Source: an uncultured Paracoccaceae bacterium (lineage in GTDB: Bacteria > Pseudomonadota > Alphaproteobacteria > Rhodobacterales > Rhodobacteraceae). Taken from it: a stretch of DNA of 64,000 bases. Both the position numbers and the translations under genes were made by a program. The notes beneath the pieces were generated by a model, which saw only the letters and a list, made by a program, of their open reading frames with translations, did not search any database and was not told the DNA's origin. Location: the NCBI GenBank assembly GCA_947503935.1, contig CANNFR010000002.1, forward strand, positions 62,001-126,000, read 5' to 3'. Position 1 is the first letter of the stretch. Every line of letters begins with the position of its first letter. Shown here piece by piece: positions 26,556 to 35,423 of the stretch.

Positions 26556-27349
26556 CAGGGCGCTTTCAGATCGACGCCGGGCGCGTGGGCGATGAAGAAC
26601 GGGTTCTCATAGCCCGGCTTGCCGTAGGTGAACGTGCTATGATCATCAAACCGCACCATCCGCCCGCCGGCCGCCCGCAAAACGGAGTCTCCGGCGGCGG
26701 TGTCCCACTCCATCGTGCGGCCGAGACGGGGGTAGAGGTCGGCCTCACCCGTCGCCATCAGGCAGAATTTCAGCGATGATCCCGCACTTGTCATGTCGCG
26801 GACGGCATATTTGCCAATATAGGCGTCGGTGGCCGCGTCGCGATGCGATTTGGACGCCACCACCATCAGCGCGGCATTGTCGGGTGATGAGACGGAAAGC
26901 GGCTCTAATACACCCGGTTCGGGGCCAAACGGGCCCTTTTCTTCCACGGCCTTTCCCTCTGCGGTTGTGTAGAACAGGCGCCCCTTGGCGGGTGCGTAAA
27001 CCACGCCACGGACGGGCACACCACGCTCGACATACGCGATGTTCACCGTGAAATCGCCGCGCCGCTGTACGAATTCCTTGGTGCCGTCCAGCGGATCGAC
27101 GATCAGGAAGTTCCCGGCCTGTTCGCCATGGGTCGCGGCCTGCTCTTCGGTCACCAGCAAGGTGTCGGGAAACGCGGCCCGCAATCCGGCCGAGATCAGG
27201 GCATCGGCGGCCTCATCCGCCTCGGTCACCGGGCTGGCATCGGATTTGCTGCGCACTTCGAAATCGGGCGCGGCGTAGATTTCCATGATGCGGGCGCCGG
27301 CCTCAAGCGCCAGCCGCCGCATCACCGGTGTCAGCTTTTCATGATCCAT
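26555..27349 (-). CDS. cysQ: 3'(2'),5'-bisphosphate nucleotidase
   Basis: Hydrolyses 3'-phosphoadenosine 5'-phosphate (PAP), the inhibitory by-product of PAPS use, to AMP. The 264-residue protein has the lithium-sensitive phosphatase motifs: VTEADEAAD (about 41-49), Glu69 in VTEEQ, VDPLDGTKEFV (about 84-94) and a C-terminal WDTAAGDSVLRAAG. The ATG at 27349 has AGGAT upstream, and a 41-residue longer frame was rejected. Its coupling to kdsB and closeness to a sulfotransferase support a role in recycling PAP made during glycan sulfation, although housekeeping sulfate assimilation is equally possible. Confidence 0.92.
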   Translation of the reverse strand: MDHEKLTPVMRRLALEAGARIMEIYAAPDFEVRSKSDASPVTEADEAADALISAGLRAAFPDTLLVTEEQAATHGEQAGNFLIVDPLDGTKEFVQRRGDFTVNIAYVERGVPVRGVVYAPAKGRLFYTTAEGKAVEEKGPFGPEPGVLEPLSVSSPDNAALMVVASKSHRDAATDAYIGKYAVRDMTSAGSSLKFCLMATGEADLYPRLGRTMEWDTAAGDSVLRAAGGRMVRFDDHSTFTYGKPGYENPFFIAHAPGVDLKAP

Positions 27350-27471
27350 CGCTATCCTGGCCTTTCGGTATTGTTGCCACGCTGCCGCGGCCTCCTTATG
27401 ATGGCGCATCAAGGGTTCAGCAAGGTTTCGGTGCCTAACTGTACCCAAACGAGATTTTTGGCACGCGCACA

Positions 27472-28290
27472 ATGTTCGAACAACGCAAGCACGAGACCAC
27501 GACAGCGTCGGCCATCGGCACGCTTGAGTTGATCTATGTCAGCACCGTGCGCAGCATCCGCAAAGGCCATAGTGCAGGTGGCCTCGGCCTTTTGGCCAAC
27601 ATCCTGCAGACCGTGGTTCTGATCGGTATCTTCTTTTTCATGTTCTCGCTTCTGGGCCTGCGCGGGTCGGCCATACGAGGCGATTTCATGCTTTACGTCA
27701 TGTCGGGCGTGTTCCTTTACATAACTCATATCAAAACTGTGGGGGGCGTCTTTTCCTCCGACGGTCCGACATCGCCGATGATGCGCCACGCGCCGATGAA
27801 TACCATCGTGGCCATCGTCTCGGCGGCGATCGGCCAGCTTTATCTGCAGCTCCTCTCGATTTTCGTGATTTTGTTCATCTATCATGCCGCGGTCACACCG
27901 ATCACGATCCATCAACCGATCGGAGCGTTGTTCTGCGTGATCATGGCTTGGTTTTCCGGCGCGGCGGTCGGCGTTGTCTTTCTGGCGGCGCGGCCCTGGG
28001 CCGCCGGTTTGGTCAGCACCGTCAAAACGGTCTACATGCGCGCGAACATGCTGGCCTCCGGCAAGATGTTCGTTGCCAACAGCCTGCCGTTCTTCATGCT
28101 ACCGTTTTTCACCTGGAACCCGCTGTTTCACATCATCGATCAGGCGCGCGGTTATACGTTTCTGAACTACAATCCGCATTTCACCACGCTCAGCTATCCG
28201 ATCATCGTGTCGCTGGTGCTGATCATGGTTGGGCTGATGGGCGATTTCTTTACCCGCAAGCACGCCTCGCTGTCATGGAGCGCCAGATGA
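27472..28290 (+). CDS. ABC-2 type polysaccharide export permease
   Basis: A 272-residue inner-membrane protein with about six membrane segments (about 38-60, 70-88, 112-140, 150-172, 200-222, 240-260) and a hydrophilic N-terminus. Overall it matches the ABC-2/KpsM-Wzm permease family that exports capsule or O-antigen chains. LELIYVSTVRSIRKGHSAG at the N-terminus and FNPLF-like FFTWNPLFHIIDQARG near the last helices are typical. No partner ATPase (KpsT/Wzt) is adjacent, which is unusual. It is divergent from cysQ by 122 bases; the SH3-domain gene starts inside its stop (ATGA). Confidence 0.8.
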   Translation: MFEQRKHETTTASAIGTLELIYVSTVRSIRKGHSAGGLGLLANILQTVVLIGIFFFMFSLLGLRGSAIRGDFMLYVMSGVFLYITHIKTVGGVFSSDGPTSPMMRHAPMNTIVAIVSAAIGQLYLQLLSIFVILFIYHAAVTPITIHQPIGALFCVIMAWFSGAAVGVVFLAARPWAAGLVSTVKTVYMRANMLASGKMFVANSLPFFMLPFFTWNPLFHIIDQARGYTFLNYNPHFTTLSYPIIVSLVLIMVGLMGDFFTRKHASLSWSAR

Positions 28291-28904
28291 GGCGGATCTT
28301 CTTCGCGCTTATCGCTGTGTTTCTCGCCGGGCCCGCACTGGCCACGCAAGACGCCTGGCCCGCTCTGTTCGACGTGAGGGGCGTTGCGGCCGACGACGTA
28401 CTGAACATCCGCGCCGAACCCTCGGCCTCTGCGCCGATCATCGGATCACTTGCCCATGATGCAAGGGGTGTCGAAGTCATCGCGCCCAATGATCGCGAGA
28501 CCTGGGGGCGGGTCAACACGATGGAGGGGACCGGCTGGGTCTCGCTCTCTTTTCTTGAGCGGCTGCCAGGACAGTGGGACGGCGCTTTCCCGGAAATCGC
28601 CGCGTGTTTCGGAACCGAACCCTTTTGGAGCGTCAGCCGCCAATTTGGCGAAATTTCACTCTCCCGACTGGATGCACCGGAACTGCGCATGGAGGAACGC
28701 TGGCACACCGGCAGCGTTGGTCGCCGCGACCGGTTCGCTTTGCGGGCCGAGAGCGGGGGCATCCTGATGACGGCGCTGATCCAGAAGGTAGAATGCTCGG
28801 ATGGCATGTCAGAGCGGCTTTATGGGCTGGAGATCGATGCCATCTTCGACGGCAACGATGACCCGATGCTGCTCTCCGGCTGCTGCTCGCTCTCAGGGCG
28901 TTAG
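28287..28904 (+). CDS. Exported SH3-domain protein
   Basis: A 205-residue protein with a signal peptide (MRRIFFALIAVFLAGPALA, cleaved before TQDAW). It has a bacterial SH3 domain at about 28-92 (LNIRAEPSASAPIIG; GWGRVNTMEG-like WGRVNTMEGTGWVSLSFL). A C-terminal domain of about 100 residues follows with a CFGTEPFW motif (about 111-118) and two paired Cys near the end, seen in other exported proteins of unknown function. It probably binds the wall or another periplasmic ligand. Its ATG overlaps the permease stop, suggesting the two are made together. Confidence 0.8.
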   Translation: MRRIFFALIAVFLAGPALATQDAWPALFDVRGVAADDVLNIRAEPSASAPIIGSLAHDARGVEVIAPNDRETWGRVNTMEGTGWVSLSFLERLPGQWDGAFPEIAACFGTEPFWSVSRQFGEISLSRLDAPELRMEERWHTGSVGRRDRFALRAESGGILMTALIQKVECSDGMSERLYGLEIDAIFDGNDDPMLLSGCCSLSGR

Positions 28905-28917
28905 GGAACAGACTTGG

Positions 28918-29565
28918 CTAATCAACGACCCTCAGGGTCAGATTGATCCGCCCTCCCTCAGGCAACAGAGACGAGGATTTGAACCGAATGCGGTCGACCC
29001 CATGATAGGCCAGCCGCGCGTCTCCGCCCAGCACCGCCACATCGCCGGATTGCAGCCAGACGCTTTCGGTCTTGCCGCCGCGCTGCGCCCCGCCCACGCG
29101 GAAGAGCCCCTCATCCCCAAACGAAATCGATACCACCGGCCATGAAAAATCGGCCTCATCGCGGTCCTGATGCAGGCCCATCCGCGCGCCCTCGCCATAG
29201 AAGTTGATCAAGCAGCAATCGGGCGGCCGGCCAAGGCCTGTCACCGCGTGCCAGATGGCAAGCACGTCTTCGGGGATCGGCGGCCAATCCACGCCTGAGG
29301 GATGCCGCTCCGCATACCGATACCCCGCCCGGTCCGAGATCCAGCCATAGCGCCCGGCAGCACTCATCCGCACGCTCATCTTCTGGCCGCGCGGCGTTAC
29401 CGGCTGGATCAGCGGCGCGGCCCTGACAATCTGGCGCAGGGCCTCCAGAAGCCGCTCTTGTTCCGCCAGGTCAAGGGCGCCTTGCCACAGGTCAACCCCC
29501 TTCAGACGCAACGTCGGCGCCGTTAACCCACCGATCTGGCGATTTTTCATGGTTTTCTCTCTCAT
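28918..29565 (-). CDS. alkB: AlkB-family 2-oxoglutarate/Fe(II) dioxygenase
   Basis: Oxidative demethylase that repairs 1-methyladenine and 3-methylcytosine in DNA or RNA. The 215-residue protein has the iron-binding H132-x-D134 in GLHQDRDE, the distal His188 in AYHGVDR and 2-oxoglutarate-binding arginines in GGRINLTLR (Arg206, Arg212). [10 protein letters not shown] precedes the first motif as in E. coli AlkB. Two starts are possible, 29565 or 29550. The gene is divergent from dnaK, and the -35 of the dnaK heat-shock promoter lies only eight bases from the 29565 start. It converges on the SH3 gene with a 13-base gap. Confidence 0.93.
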   Translation of the reverse strand: MREKTMKNRQIGGLTAPTLRLKGVDLWQGALDLAEQERLLEALRQIVRAAPLIQPVTPRGQKMSVRMSAAGRYGWISDRAGYRYAERHPSGVDWPPIPEDVLAIWHAVTGLGRPPDCCLINFYGEGARMGLHQDRDEADFSWPVVSISFGDEGLFRVGGAQRGGKTESVWLQSGDVAVLGGDARLAYHGVDRIRFKSSSLLPEGGRINLTLRVVD

Positions 29566-29572
29566 CGACCGC

Positions 29573-29601
29573 CTTGCAGGGCCACTACACCCCTCTTATA
29601 T
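29573..29601 (+). promoter_or_regulatory. Heat-shock (sigma-32/RpoH) promoter of dnaK
   Basis: CTTG at 29573-29576, an 18-base spacer and CTTATAT at 29595-29601 match the alphaproteobacterial RpoH consensus CTTG-N17/18-CYTATNT. The predicted start of transcription is near 29608, giving a leader of about 105 bases before dnaK. The match was found by eye; no start-site data were available. Confidence 0.75.
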
Positions 29602-29714
29602 ACCCGAAGGTCAAGCCGGTCGGGCCGCCATCCCGACCAAAACCATGGGATCGGGGTACGGTGCCGCAAACGGGCCGCGCCCCAGCATATCGCCGAAAAA
29701 GAGGACTTAAGCAC

Positions 29715-31637
29715 ATGGCCAAAGTAATCGGTATCGACCTTGGAACCACGAACTCCTGCGTCGCCATCATGGATGGTTCGCAGCCCCGCGTGATCGAAAA
29801 CGCGGAAGGTGCGCGCACGACGCCCTCGATCGTGGGCTTCACGGAAAACGAACGCCTTGTCGGACAGGCCGCCAAGCGGCAGGCCGTCACCAACCCCGAA
29901 AACACGGTTTTCGCCGTCAAGCGCCTTGTGGGTCGCCGCCTGGGCGACGCCGAGGTTGAGAAGGACAAGAAACTTGTCCCCTACGCCATTGTCGACGGCG
30001 GCAACGGCGACGCCTGGGTTGAGGTGCGCGGCGAGAAGTACAGCCCCAGCCAGATCTCGGCCTTCATCCTGCAAAAGATGAAGGAAACCGCTGAAAGCTA
30101 TCTGGGCGAGAATGTCACGCAGGCCGTCATCACGGTACCCGCCTATTTCAACGACGCCCAGCGCCAGGCCACCAAGGATGCGGGCAAGATTGCGGGCCTT
30201 GAGGTTCTGCGCATCATCAACGAACCCACTGCGGCGGCTCTGGCCTATGGCCTCGACCGCAAGGACAGCAAGACCATCGCGGTCTATGACCTTGGCGGTG
30301 GCACGTTCGACATCACGATCCTTGAGATCGACGATGGCCTCTTCGAGGTGAAATCAACCAACGGCGACACGTTCCTCGGTGGTGAAGATTTCGACATGCG
30401 CATCGTCAACTATCTGGCCGACGAGTTCAAAAAGGAACACGGCGTTGACCTGACGGGCGACAAGATGGCCCTGCAGCGTCTGAAGGAAGCCGCCGAAAAG
30501 GCCAAGATCGAGCTGTCATCCTCAACCCAGACCGAGATTAACCAGCCGTTCATCTCGATGGGCTCGAACGGGCAGCCGCTGCACATGGTCATGAAGCTGA
30601 CCCGCGCCAAGCTGGAAAGCCTTGTGGGCGATCTGATCAAGAAGTCGATGAAACCTTGTGACGCCGCGTTGAAGGATGCCGGTCTGTCGAAAGGCGACAT
30701 CGATGAGGTCGTGCTGGTCGGCGGTATGACCCGCATGCCGAAGGTCGTCGAAGAGGTGACCAAGTTCTTCGGCAAAGAGCCGCATAAGGGCGTGAACCCG
30801 GATGAGGTCGTGGCGCTGGGTGCGGCCATTCAGGCCGGTGTCCTTCAGGGCGACGTCAAAGACGTGGTGCTTCTGGATGTGACACCGCTCAGCTTGGGCA
30901 TCGAGACGCTGGGTGGCCTTTTCACCCGCCTGATCGATCGCAACACGACGATCCCGACCAAGAAGAGCCAGATCTTCTCGACCGCGGAAGACAACCAGAA
31001 CGCGGTGACGATCCGCGTCTTCCAGGGCGAGCGTGAGATGGCGTCCGACAACAAGATGCTGGGTCAGTTCAATCTGGAGCAGATCCCGCCCGCGCCGCGC
31101 GGCATGCCGCAGATCGAGGTGACCTTCGACATCGACGCCAACGGCATCGTGTCGGTGGGCGCCAAGGACAAGGGCACCGGCAAAGAGCAGAAGATCACCA
31201 TCCAGGCCTCGGGCGGTCTGTCCGATGAGGATATCGAACAGATGGTGAAGGACGCCGAGGCCAACGCCGAAAGCGATAAAGAGCGCAAGGAACTGGTCGA
31301 GGCCAAGAACCAGGCCGAAAGCCTGATCCACCAGACGAAGAAATCGCTGGAAGAGCATGGCGACAAGGTCGATCCGTCGACCGTCGAGGCCATTGAACTG
31401 GCGGTGAACGCGCTTGAGGAAACGGCCCAGGGCGACGATGCGGGCAAGATCAAGTCCGGCATCCAGAACGTCACCGAGGCCGCGATGCGCCTGGGCGAGG
31501 CGATCTACAAGGCCAGCCAGGAAGAGGCTGCGGGCGAAGCGGCGTCGGATGACGATGGCGACAACCCGCGCGGTGTCGACGAAGACATCGTCGATGCCGA
31601 TTTCGAGGACCTCGACGACGACCGCAAGCGCGGCTGA
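29715..31637 (+). CDS. dnaK: Chaperone DnaK (Hsp70)
   Basis: ATP-driven chaperone that binds exposed hydrophobic peptides, working with DnaJ and GrpE. The 640-residue protein opens with [17 protein letters not shown]. It has the linker [18 protein letters not shown] (about 380-397), the substrate-binding domain from about 395 and an acidic C-terminus ending in [10 protein letters not shown]. The ATG at 29715 follows GAGGA by nine bases; a much longer in-frame start was rejected. A RpoH-type promoter lies upstream and dnaJ follows 73 bases downstream behind a hairpin. Confidence 0.98.
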   Translation: MAKVIGIDLGTTNSCVAIMDGSQPRVIENAEGARTTPSIVGFTENERLVGQAAKRQAVTNPENTVFAVKRLVGRRLGDAEVEKDKKLVPYAIVDGGNGDAWVEVRGEKYSPSQISAFILQKMKETAESYLGENVTQAVITVPAYFNDAQRQATKDAGKIAGLEVLRIINEPTAAALAYGLDRKDSKTIAVYDLGGGTFDITILEIDDGLFEVKSTNGDTFLGGEDFDMRIVNYLADEFKKEHGVDLTGDKMALQRLKEAAEKAKIELSSSTQTEINQPFISMGSNGQPLHMVMKLTRAKLESLVGDLIKKSMKPCDAALKDAGLSKGDIDEVVLVGGMTRMPKVVEEVTKFFGKEPHKGVNPDEVVALGAAIQAGVLQGDVKDVVLLDVTPLSLGIETLGGLFTRLIDRNTTIPTKKSQIFSTAEDNQNAVTIRVFQGEREMASDNKMLGQFNLEQIPPAPRGMPQIEVTFDIDANGIVSVGAKDKGTGKEQKITIQASGGLSDEDIEQMVKDAEANAESDKERKELVEAKNQAESLIHQTKKSLEEHGDKVDPSTVEAIELAVNALEETAQGDDAGKIKSGIQNVTEAAMRLGEAIYKASQEEAAGEAASDDDGDNPRGVDEDIVDADFEDLDDDRKRG

Positions 31638-31654
31638 GCGCGGTTTGAACTTCA

Positions 31655-31686
31655 AGGGGCCGGTCTGCGGATGCGGGCCGGCCTCT
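31655..31686 (+). other. Hairpin between dnaK and dnaJ
   Basis: AGGGGCCGG (31655-31663) pairs with CCGGCCTCT (31678-31686) over nine base pairs including one G-T, around a 14-base loop. There is no T tract. A stem in this gap could reduce dnaJ expression relative to dnaK or shield the dnaK message from 3' decay. Confidence 0.45.
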
Positions 31687-31710
31687 GCCGTGCCAAGAGG
31701 GCGTGCATAA

Positions 31711-32865
31711 ATGTCAAAACGTGATTTCTACGATGTTCTGGGCGTGGCGCGGGGCGCCTCGGCCGAGGAGATCAAGAAAGCCTACCGCCAGAAGGCGAAA
31801 GAGCTTCACCCCGATCGCAATTCGGACAATCCCAACGCCGAAGCGCAGTTCAAGGAAGTGAACGAGGCTTATGATGCGCTGAAAGACCCCGATCGCAAGG
31901 CTGCGTATGACCGCTTCGGCCATGCGGCTTTCGAAGGGGGCATGGGCGGCGCGCGCGGCGGTGGGCGTCAGGCCTATGGCGGCGGTGATTTCGCCAGCGC
32001 ATTTTCGGACGTGTTCGACGATCTCTTCGGCGATTTCATGCGCCAAGGTGGCGGTGGCGGCGGCGGGCGCAGCCGGGCGGCACGCGGATCGGATCTGCGT
32101 TACAACCTGCGCGTCTCGCTTGAGGACGCCTTCAAGGGCGTTCAGAAAACCATCACCGTGCCAACCTCGATCGCGTGCACCGCATGTTCCGGCACCGGCG
32201 CCGAGGGCGGGGCCGAACCTGTGACCTGTCCGACCTGTTCGGGCATGGGCAAGGTTCGTGCGCAGCAGGGGTTTTTCACGGTCGAGCGGACCTGCCCCAC
32301 ATGCGGCGGCCTGGGCCAGATCATCAAGAACCCGTGTAAGGAATGTGCCGGCGCAGGGCGGGTCGATAAGGACCGGGCCTTGTCGGTGAACATCCCGGCC
32401 GGTGTTGAGACGGGGACCCGCATCCGTCTGGCGGGCGAAGGCGAGGCAGGTCTGCGCGGCGGCCCCGCGGGCGACTTGTATATCTTCATTGAGGTCAGCG
32501 AGCACCCGATCTTTCAGCGGGACGGTGTAAACCTCTATTGCCGCGTGCCTCTTAGCGTGGCGACGGCAGCGCTCGGTGGTGAAGTCGAGGTGCCGACGAT
32601 CGATGGCGGACGCAGTCGGGTAAAAGTGCCCGCGGGAGCGCAGACCGGCAAACAGATGCGCTTGCGCTCCAAAGGTATGCCGGCTTTGCGCGGGTCCGGT
32701 GCCGGTGACATGTTCATCGAACTGGCGGTCGAAACGCCGGTGAACTTGACCAGCCGCCAGAAAGAGATCCTGCGGGAGTTCGATAAGCTGAGCGAGGACA
32801 ACAACCCCGAAAGCTCGTCGTTCTTCAAGAAGGTTAAAAGCTTCTGGGACGGTATGACGAGCTAG
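31711..32865 (+). CDS. dnaJ: Co-chaperone DnaJ (Hsp40)
   Basis: Stimulates the DnaK ATPase and delivers substrates. The 384-residue protein has the J domain (1-70, with the HPD motif in ELHPDRNSD), a Gly-rich linker (about 75-130), four zinc-binding CxxCxGxG repeats ([32 protein letters not shown]; about 150-215) and two beta C-terminal domains. The ATG at 31711 follows GAGGG about 11 bases upstream. It ends shortly before a cluster of three hairpins shared with the convergent uppP gene. Confidence 0.97.
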   Translation: MSKRDFYDVLGVARGASAEEIKKAYRQKAKELHPDRNSDNPNAEAQFKEVNEAYDALKDPDRKAAYDRFGHAAFEGGMGGARGGGRQAYGGGDFASAFSDVFDDLFGDFMRQGGGGGGGRSRAARGSDLRYNLRVSLEDAFKGVQKTITVPTSIACTACSGTGAEGGAEPVTCPTCSGMGKVRAQQGFFTVERTCPTCGGLGQIIKNPCKECAGAGRVDKDRALSVNIPAGVETGTRIRLAGEGEAGLRGGPAGDLYIFIEVSEHPIFQRDGVNLYCRVPLSVATAALGGEVEVPTIDGGRSRVKVPAGAQTGKQMRLRSKGMPALRGSGAGDMFIELAVETPVNLTSRQKEILREFDKLSEDNNPESSSFFKKVKSFWDGMTS

Positions 32866-32873
32866 CGACAAAC

Positions 32874-32949
32874 GAATCTTCTGCGAAGATTCAGCGGAAA
32901 TCGATTTTTCGGCGAAAAATCGTACTTTCGAATTCTTCGCAGAAGAATT
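32874..32949. terminator. Three tandem hairpins between convergent dnaJ and uppP
   Basis: Three perfect stems with three-base loops follow each other: GAATCTTC-TGC-GAAGATTC (32874-32892), CGATTTTTC-GGC-GAAAAATCG (32902-32922) and AATTCTTC-GCA-GAAGAATT (32931-32949). The first and third are also inverse copies of each other over 13 bases, so they can pair across the second. The convergent position suggests bidirectional termination; only the middle stem has a T-rich side. Confidence 0.7.
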
Positions 32950-32958
32950 GGTGCTTGC

Positions 32959-33765
32959 TCAGAGATATGCGATGCCCAACAGGACAGCGCCAAGGATCAA
33001 TCGATAGATCACATAAGGCGTAAAGCTTACTTTGGAGAGGTAGCGCATCATCAGTGCCAATGCCGCATAAGCCGCGCCAAAGGCCAAAACGGCAGCGATC
33101 GCCGCGTTGATTAGAAGGGCGAGACTGGCCTCGCTGCTTCCAACGTCGCGCACCAGCAACGCCCCTGATGCAAGCGTGATGGGGATCGACATAAGCATCG
33201 AGATACGGGCGGCGGCGTGCCTCTCAAACCCCATGCCCCGCGCCGCTGTCATCGTGATCCCGGATCGTGAGACGCCTGGGATCAACGACACCGCCTGCCA
33301 AAGACCCAGAATGACGGCTTGGCGCCGCGTCCAGTCGCCGTCGTGTTTCACCTCGGGCGATACCCGGTGCACCCACCAGAGCGCCACACCGAATACGATC
33401 ATCATCCAGCCGATAACCCTTATGTCGCGCAACGCATCGGCCCATCCCATGATCGCAATCAGCGCCCCGAACAGAACCGCAGGTATGGTCGCGATGATGA
33501 GGCACAGCGCCAGAGAGGCCTCTTGGGTCGCGATGTTTCCGCGGGCGACTTGGCCCAATCCTCGAAATGCCCCGAGCGCCTCGCCACGCAGATACAGGAT
33601 AACCGCCGCGATCGACCCCAAATGCACCGCGACATCGAGAGCCAGGTCATCTCCGGTCGTCCCGCCGATTTCGTGCAGCAATGCCAGGTGGGCAGAGGAG
33701 GATATCGGAAGAAATTCGGTGATTCCCTGCACGATGGCCAGGATGAACAGATAGAAAAGGGACAT
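32959..33765 (-). CDS. uppP: Undecaprenyl-diphosphatase
   Basis: Integral membrane phosphatase that recycles undecaprenyl pyrophosphate for wall and surface glycan synthesis. The 268-residue protein has about eight membrane segments and both signature loops: QGITEFLPISSSAHL (about 12-26) and PGVSRSGITM (about 163-172). The ATG at 33765 has GGGAG nine bases upstream; a TTG five codons earlier overlaps that site. It stands alone, convergent with dnaJ and divergent from gltD across a 221-base A+T-rich gap. Confidence 0.95.
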   Translation of the reverse strand: MSLFYLFILAIVQGITEFLPISSSAHLALLHEIGGTTGDDLALDVAVHLGSIAAVILYLRGEALGAFRGLGQVARGNIATQEASLALCLIIATIPAVLFGALIAIMGWADALRDIRVIGWMMIVFGVALWWVHRVSPEVKHDGDWTRRQAVILGLWQAVSLIPGVSRSGITMTAARGMGFERHAAARISMLMSIPITLASGALLVRDVGSSEASLALLINAAIAAVLAFGAAYAALALMMRYLSKVSFTPYVIYRLILGAVLLGIAYL

Positions 33766-33986
33766 CAGCCAGGCTCCCAAGCGAGATTTCGGGCCATCCT
33801 AGAGCAATGATTCGTAATGAAAAGCCATGAGATATGGCAGCTATACTTACCTTTATGCACATGGTGAGACGGCAGCCCCCCGGCGCAAAGAAAAATAAAC
33901 GCAATATAGGTCAGCATTAATTACTTTATTTCTTTTTCACACTACAGTAGTCAGGCCTTTCGAAACCGTTCAGGGAGGACGGGCCA

Positions 33987-35420
33987 ATGGCCGACCAGCG
34001 CATGCTCAGCTTCGTGACTGTTGACAAGGAGATGCCCGACAAGCGTCCGCCCGATTTGCGCCGGCAGGACTTTGGCGAGATCTATGCCGAATATGCCGAA
34101 GCCAAGGCGGCCGAGCAGGCCAGCCGGTGCAGCCAATGTGGTGTGCCTTATTGCCAAACGCATTGCCCCCTGCACAACAACATCCCCGATTGGCTGCGCC
34201 TGACGGCCGAGGGCCGCTTGCAAGAGGCCTATGAGGTCAGCCAGGCCACCAACACCTTCCCCGAGATCTGCGGCCGCATCTGCCCGCAGGACCGGCTCTG
34301 TGAAGGCAATTGCGTTATAGAGCAGTCAGGTCACGGAACGGTGACAATCGGTGCGGTCGAGAAATACATCACCGACACGGCGTGGGAGCAGGGCTGGGTC
34401 AAGCCCATCGCGCCCGCCAGCGAACGCAGTGAAAGTGTCGGCATCATCGGCGCGGGCCCGGGTGGGCTGGCTGCGGCCGATATGCTGCGGCGTGAGGGCG
34501 TGCAGGTCACCGTCTACGACCGCTACGATCGCGCCGGCGGGCTCATGACCTACGGCATTCCCGGTTTCAAGCTGGAAAAGCCCGTGGTCATGCAGCGGAT
34601 CGACCAGCTGGAGCAAGGCGGCGTGCAGTTTCAGCTGAATTGTGACGTGGGCAACGACCTCAGCTTCGATGCGATCCGCGGCAAGCATGACGCCGTGCTG
34701 ATCGCCACGGGCGTTTACAAATCGCGCGGCCTGAAGGCCCCTGGTGTTGGTGCCGAGGGCATCGTGCGCGCGATTGATTTCCTGACGGCATCGAACCGCA
34801 AGAGCTTTGGTGACGATGTGCCGGAATTTGACTCGGGCGAGCTGAATGCCGAGGGCAAGCGCGTCGTCGTCATCGGAGGCGGTGACACGGCGATGGATTG
34901 TGTGCGCACAGCGGTGCGGCAGGGCGCCACAAGCGTCAAGTGCCTCTATCGCCGTGATCGTGCCAACATGCCCGGCAGCCAGCGCGAGGTCGCCAATGCC
35001 GAGGAAGAGGGCGTGGAATTCGTCTGGCTGTCGGCACCGAAGGGCTTCACCGGCGACAAGGTGGATGGCGTGATCGTCGAGAAGATGCGCCTTGGCCAGC
35101 CTGATGCGACAGGTCGGCAAGTGCCCGAACTGATCGAAGGCTCGGATTACACCGAAGGTGCCGATCTGGTGATCATGGCGCTGGGGTTTGAGCCCGAGGA
35201 TCTGCCGACACTCTGGGGCGTGCCCGAGCTTGAGGTGACGCGCTGGGGCACCATCAAGGCCGATTTCCGCACCCATGAAACCGCGATCCCCGGTGTCTAT
35301 GCGGCGGGTGACATCGTGCGCGGCGCCAGCCTTGTGGTCTGGGCGATCCGCGACGGGCGCGAGGCGGCCGATGCGATGCTGGATTACTTCGCCCAGCCCG
35401 CGCAGGTCGCGGCAGAATAA
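33987..35420 (+). CDS. gltD: Glutamate synthase (NADPH) small subunit
   Basis: Passes electrons from NADPH through FAD and iron-sulfur clusters to GltB. The 477-residue protein has two four-cysteine cluster sets, C48/C51/C56/C60 (CSQCGVPYCQTHC) and C95/C99/C105/C109 (CGRICPQDRLCEGNC). An FAD motif GIIGAGPGGLAAAD (about 152-165), the NADPH motif VVIGGGDTAMD and the C-terminal GVYAAGDIVRG are also present. GGGAGG lies eight bases before the ATG. Two small genes separate it from gltB, and gltD is first, the reverse of the common gltB-gltD order. Confidence 0.97.
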   Translation: MADQRMLSFVTVDKEMPDKRPPDLRRQDFGEIYAEYAEAKAAEQASRCSQCGVPYCQTHCPLHNNIPDWLRLTAEGRLQEAYEVSQATNTFPEICGRICPQDRLCEGNCVIEQSGHGTVTIGAVEKYITDTAWEQGWVKPIAPASERSESVGIIGAGPGGLAAADMLRREGVQVTVYDRYDRAGGLMTYGIPGFKLEKPVVMQRIDQLEQGGVQFQLNCDVGNDLSFDAIRGKHDAVLIATGVYKSRGLKAPGVGAEGIVRAIDFLTASNRKSFGDDVPEFDSGELNAEGKRVVVIGGGDTAMDCVRTAVRQGATSVKCLYRRDRANMPGSQREVANAEEEGVEFVWLSAPKGFTGDKVDGVIVEKMRLGQPDATGRQVPELIEGSDYTEGADLVIMALGFEPEDLPTLWGVPELEVTRWGTIKADFRTHETAIPGVYAAGDIVRGASLVVWAIRDGREAADAMLDYFAQPAQVAAE

Positions 35421-35423
35421 CGG

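Noticed and set aside
26555-27349. cysQ as an inositol monophosphatase
   Set aside because: WDTAAGDSVL and the overall motif set, with the kdsB coupling, fit the PAP phosphatase subgroup better.
30522-32871. Long minus-strand frames opposite dnaK and dnaJ
   Set aside because: They are mirror images of the highly biased dnaK and dnaJ codons and show no domain features.
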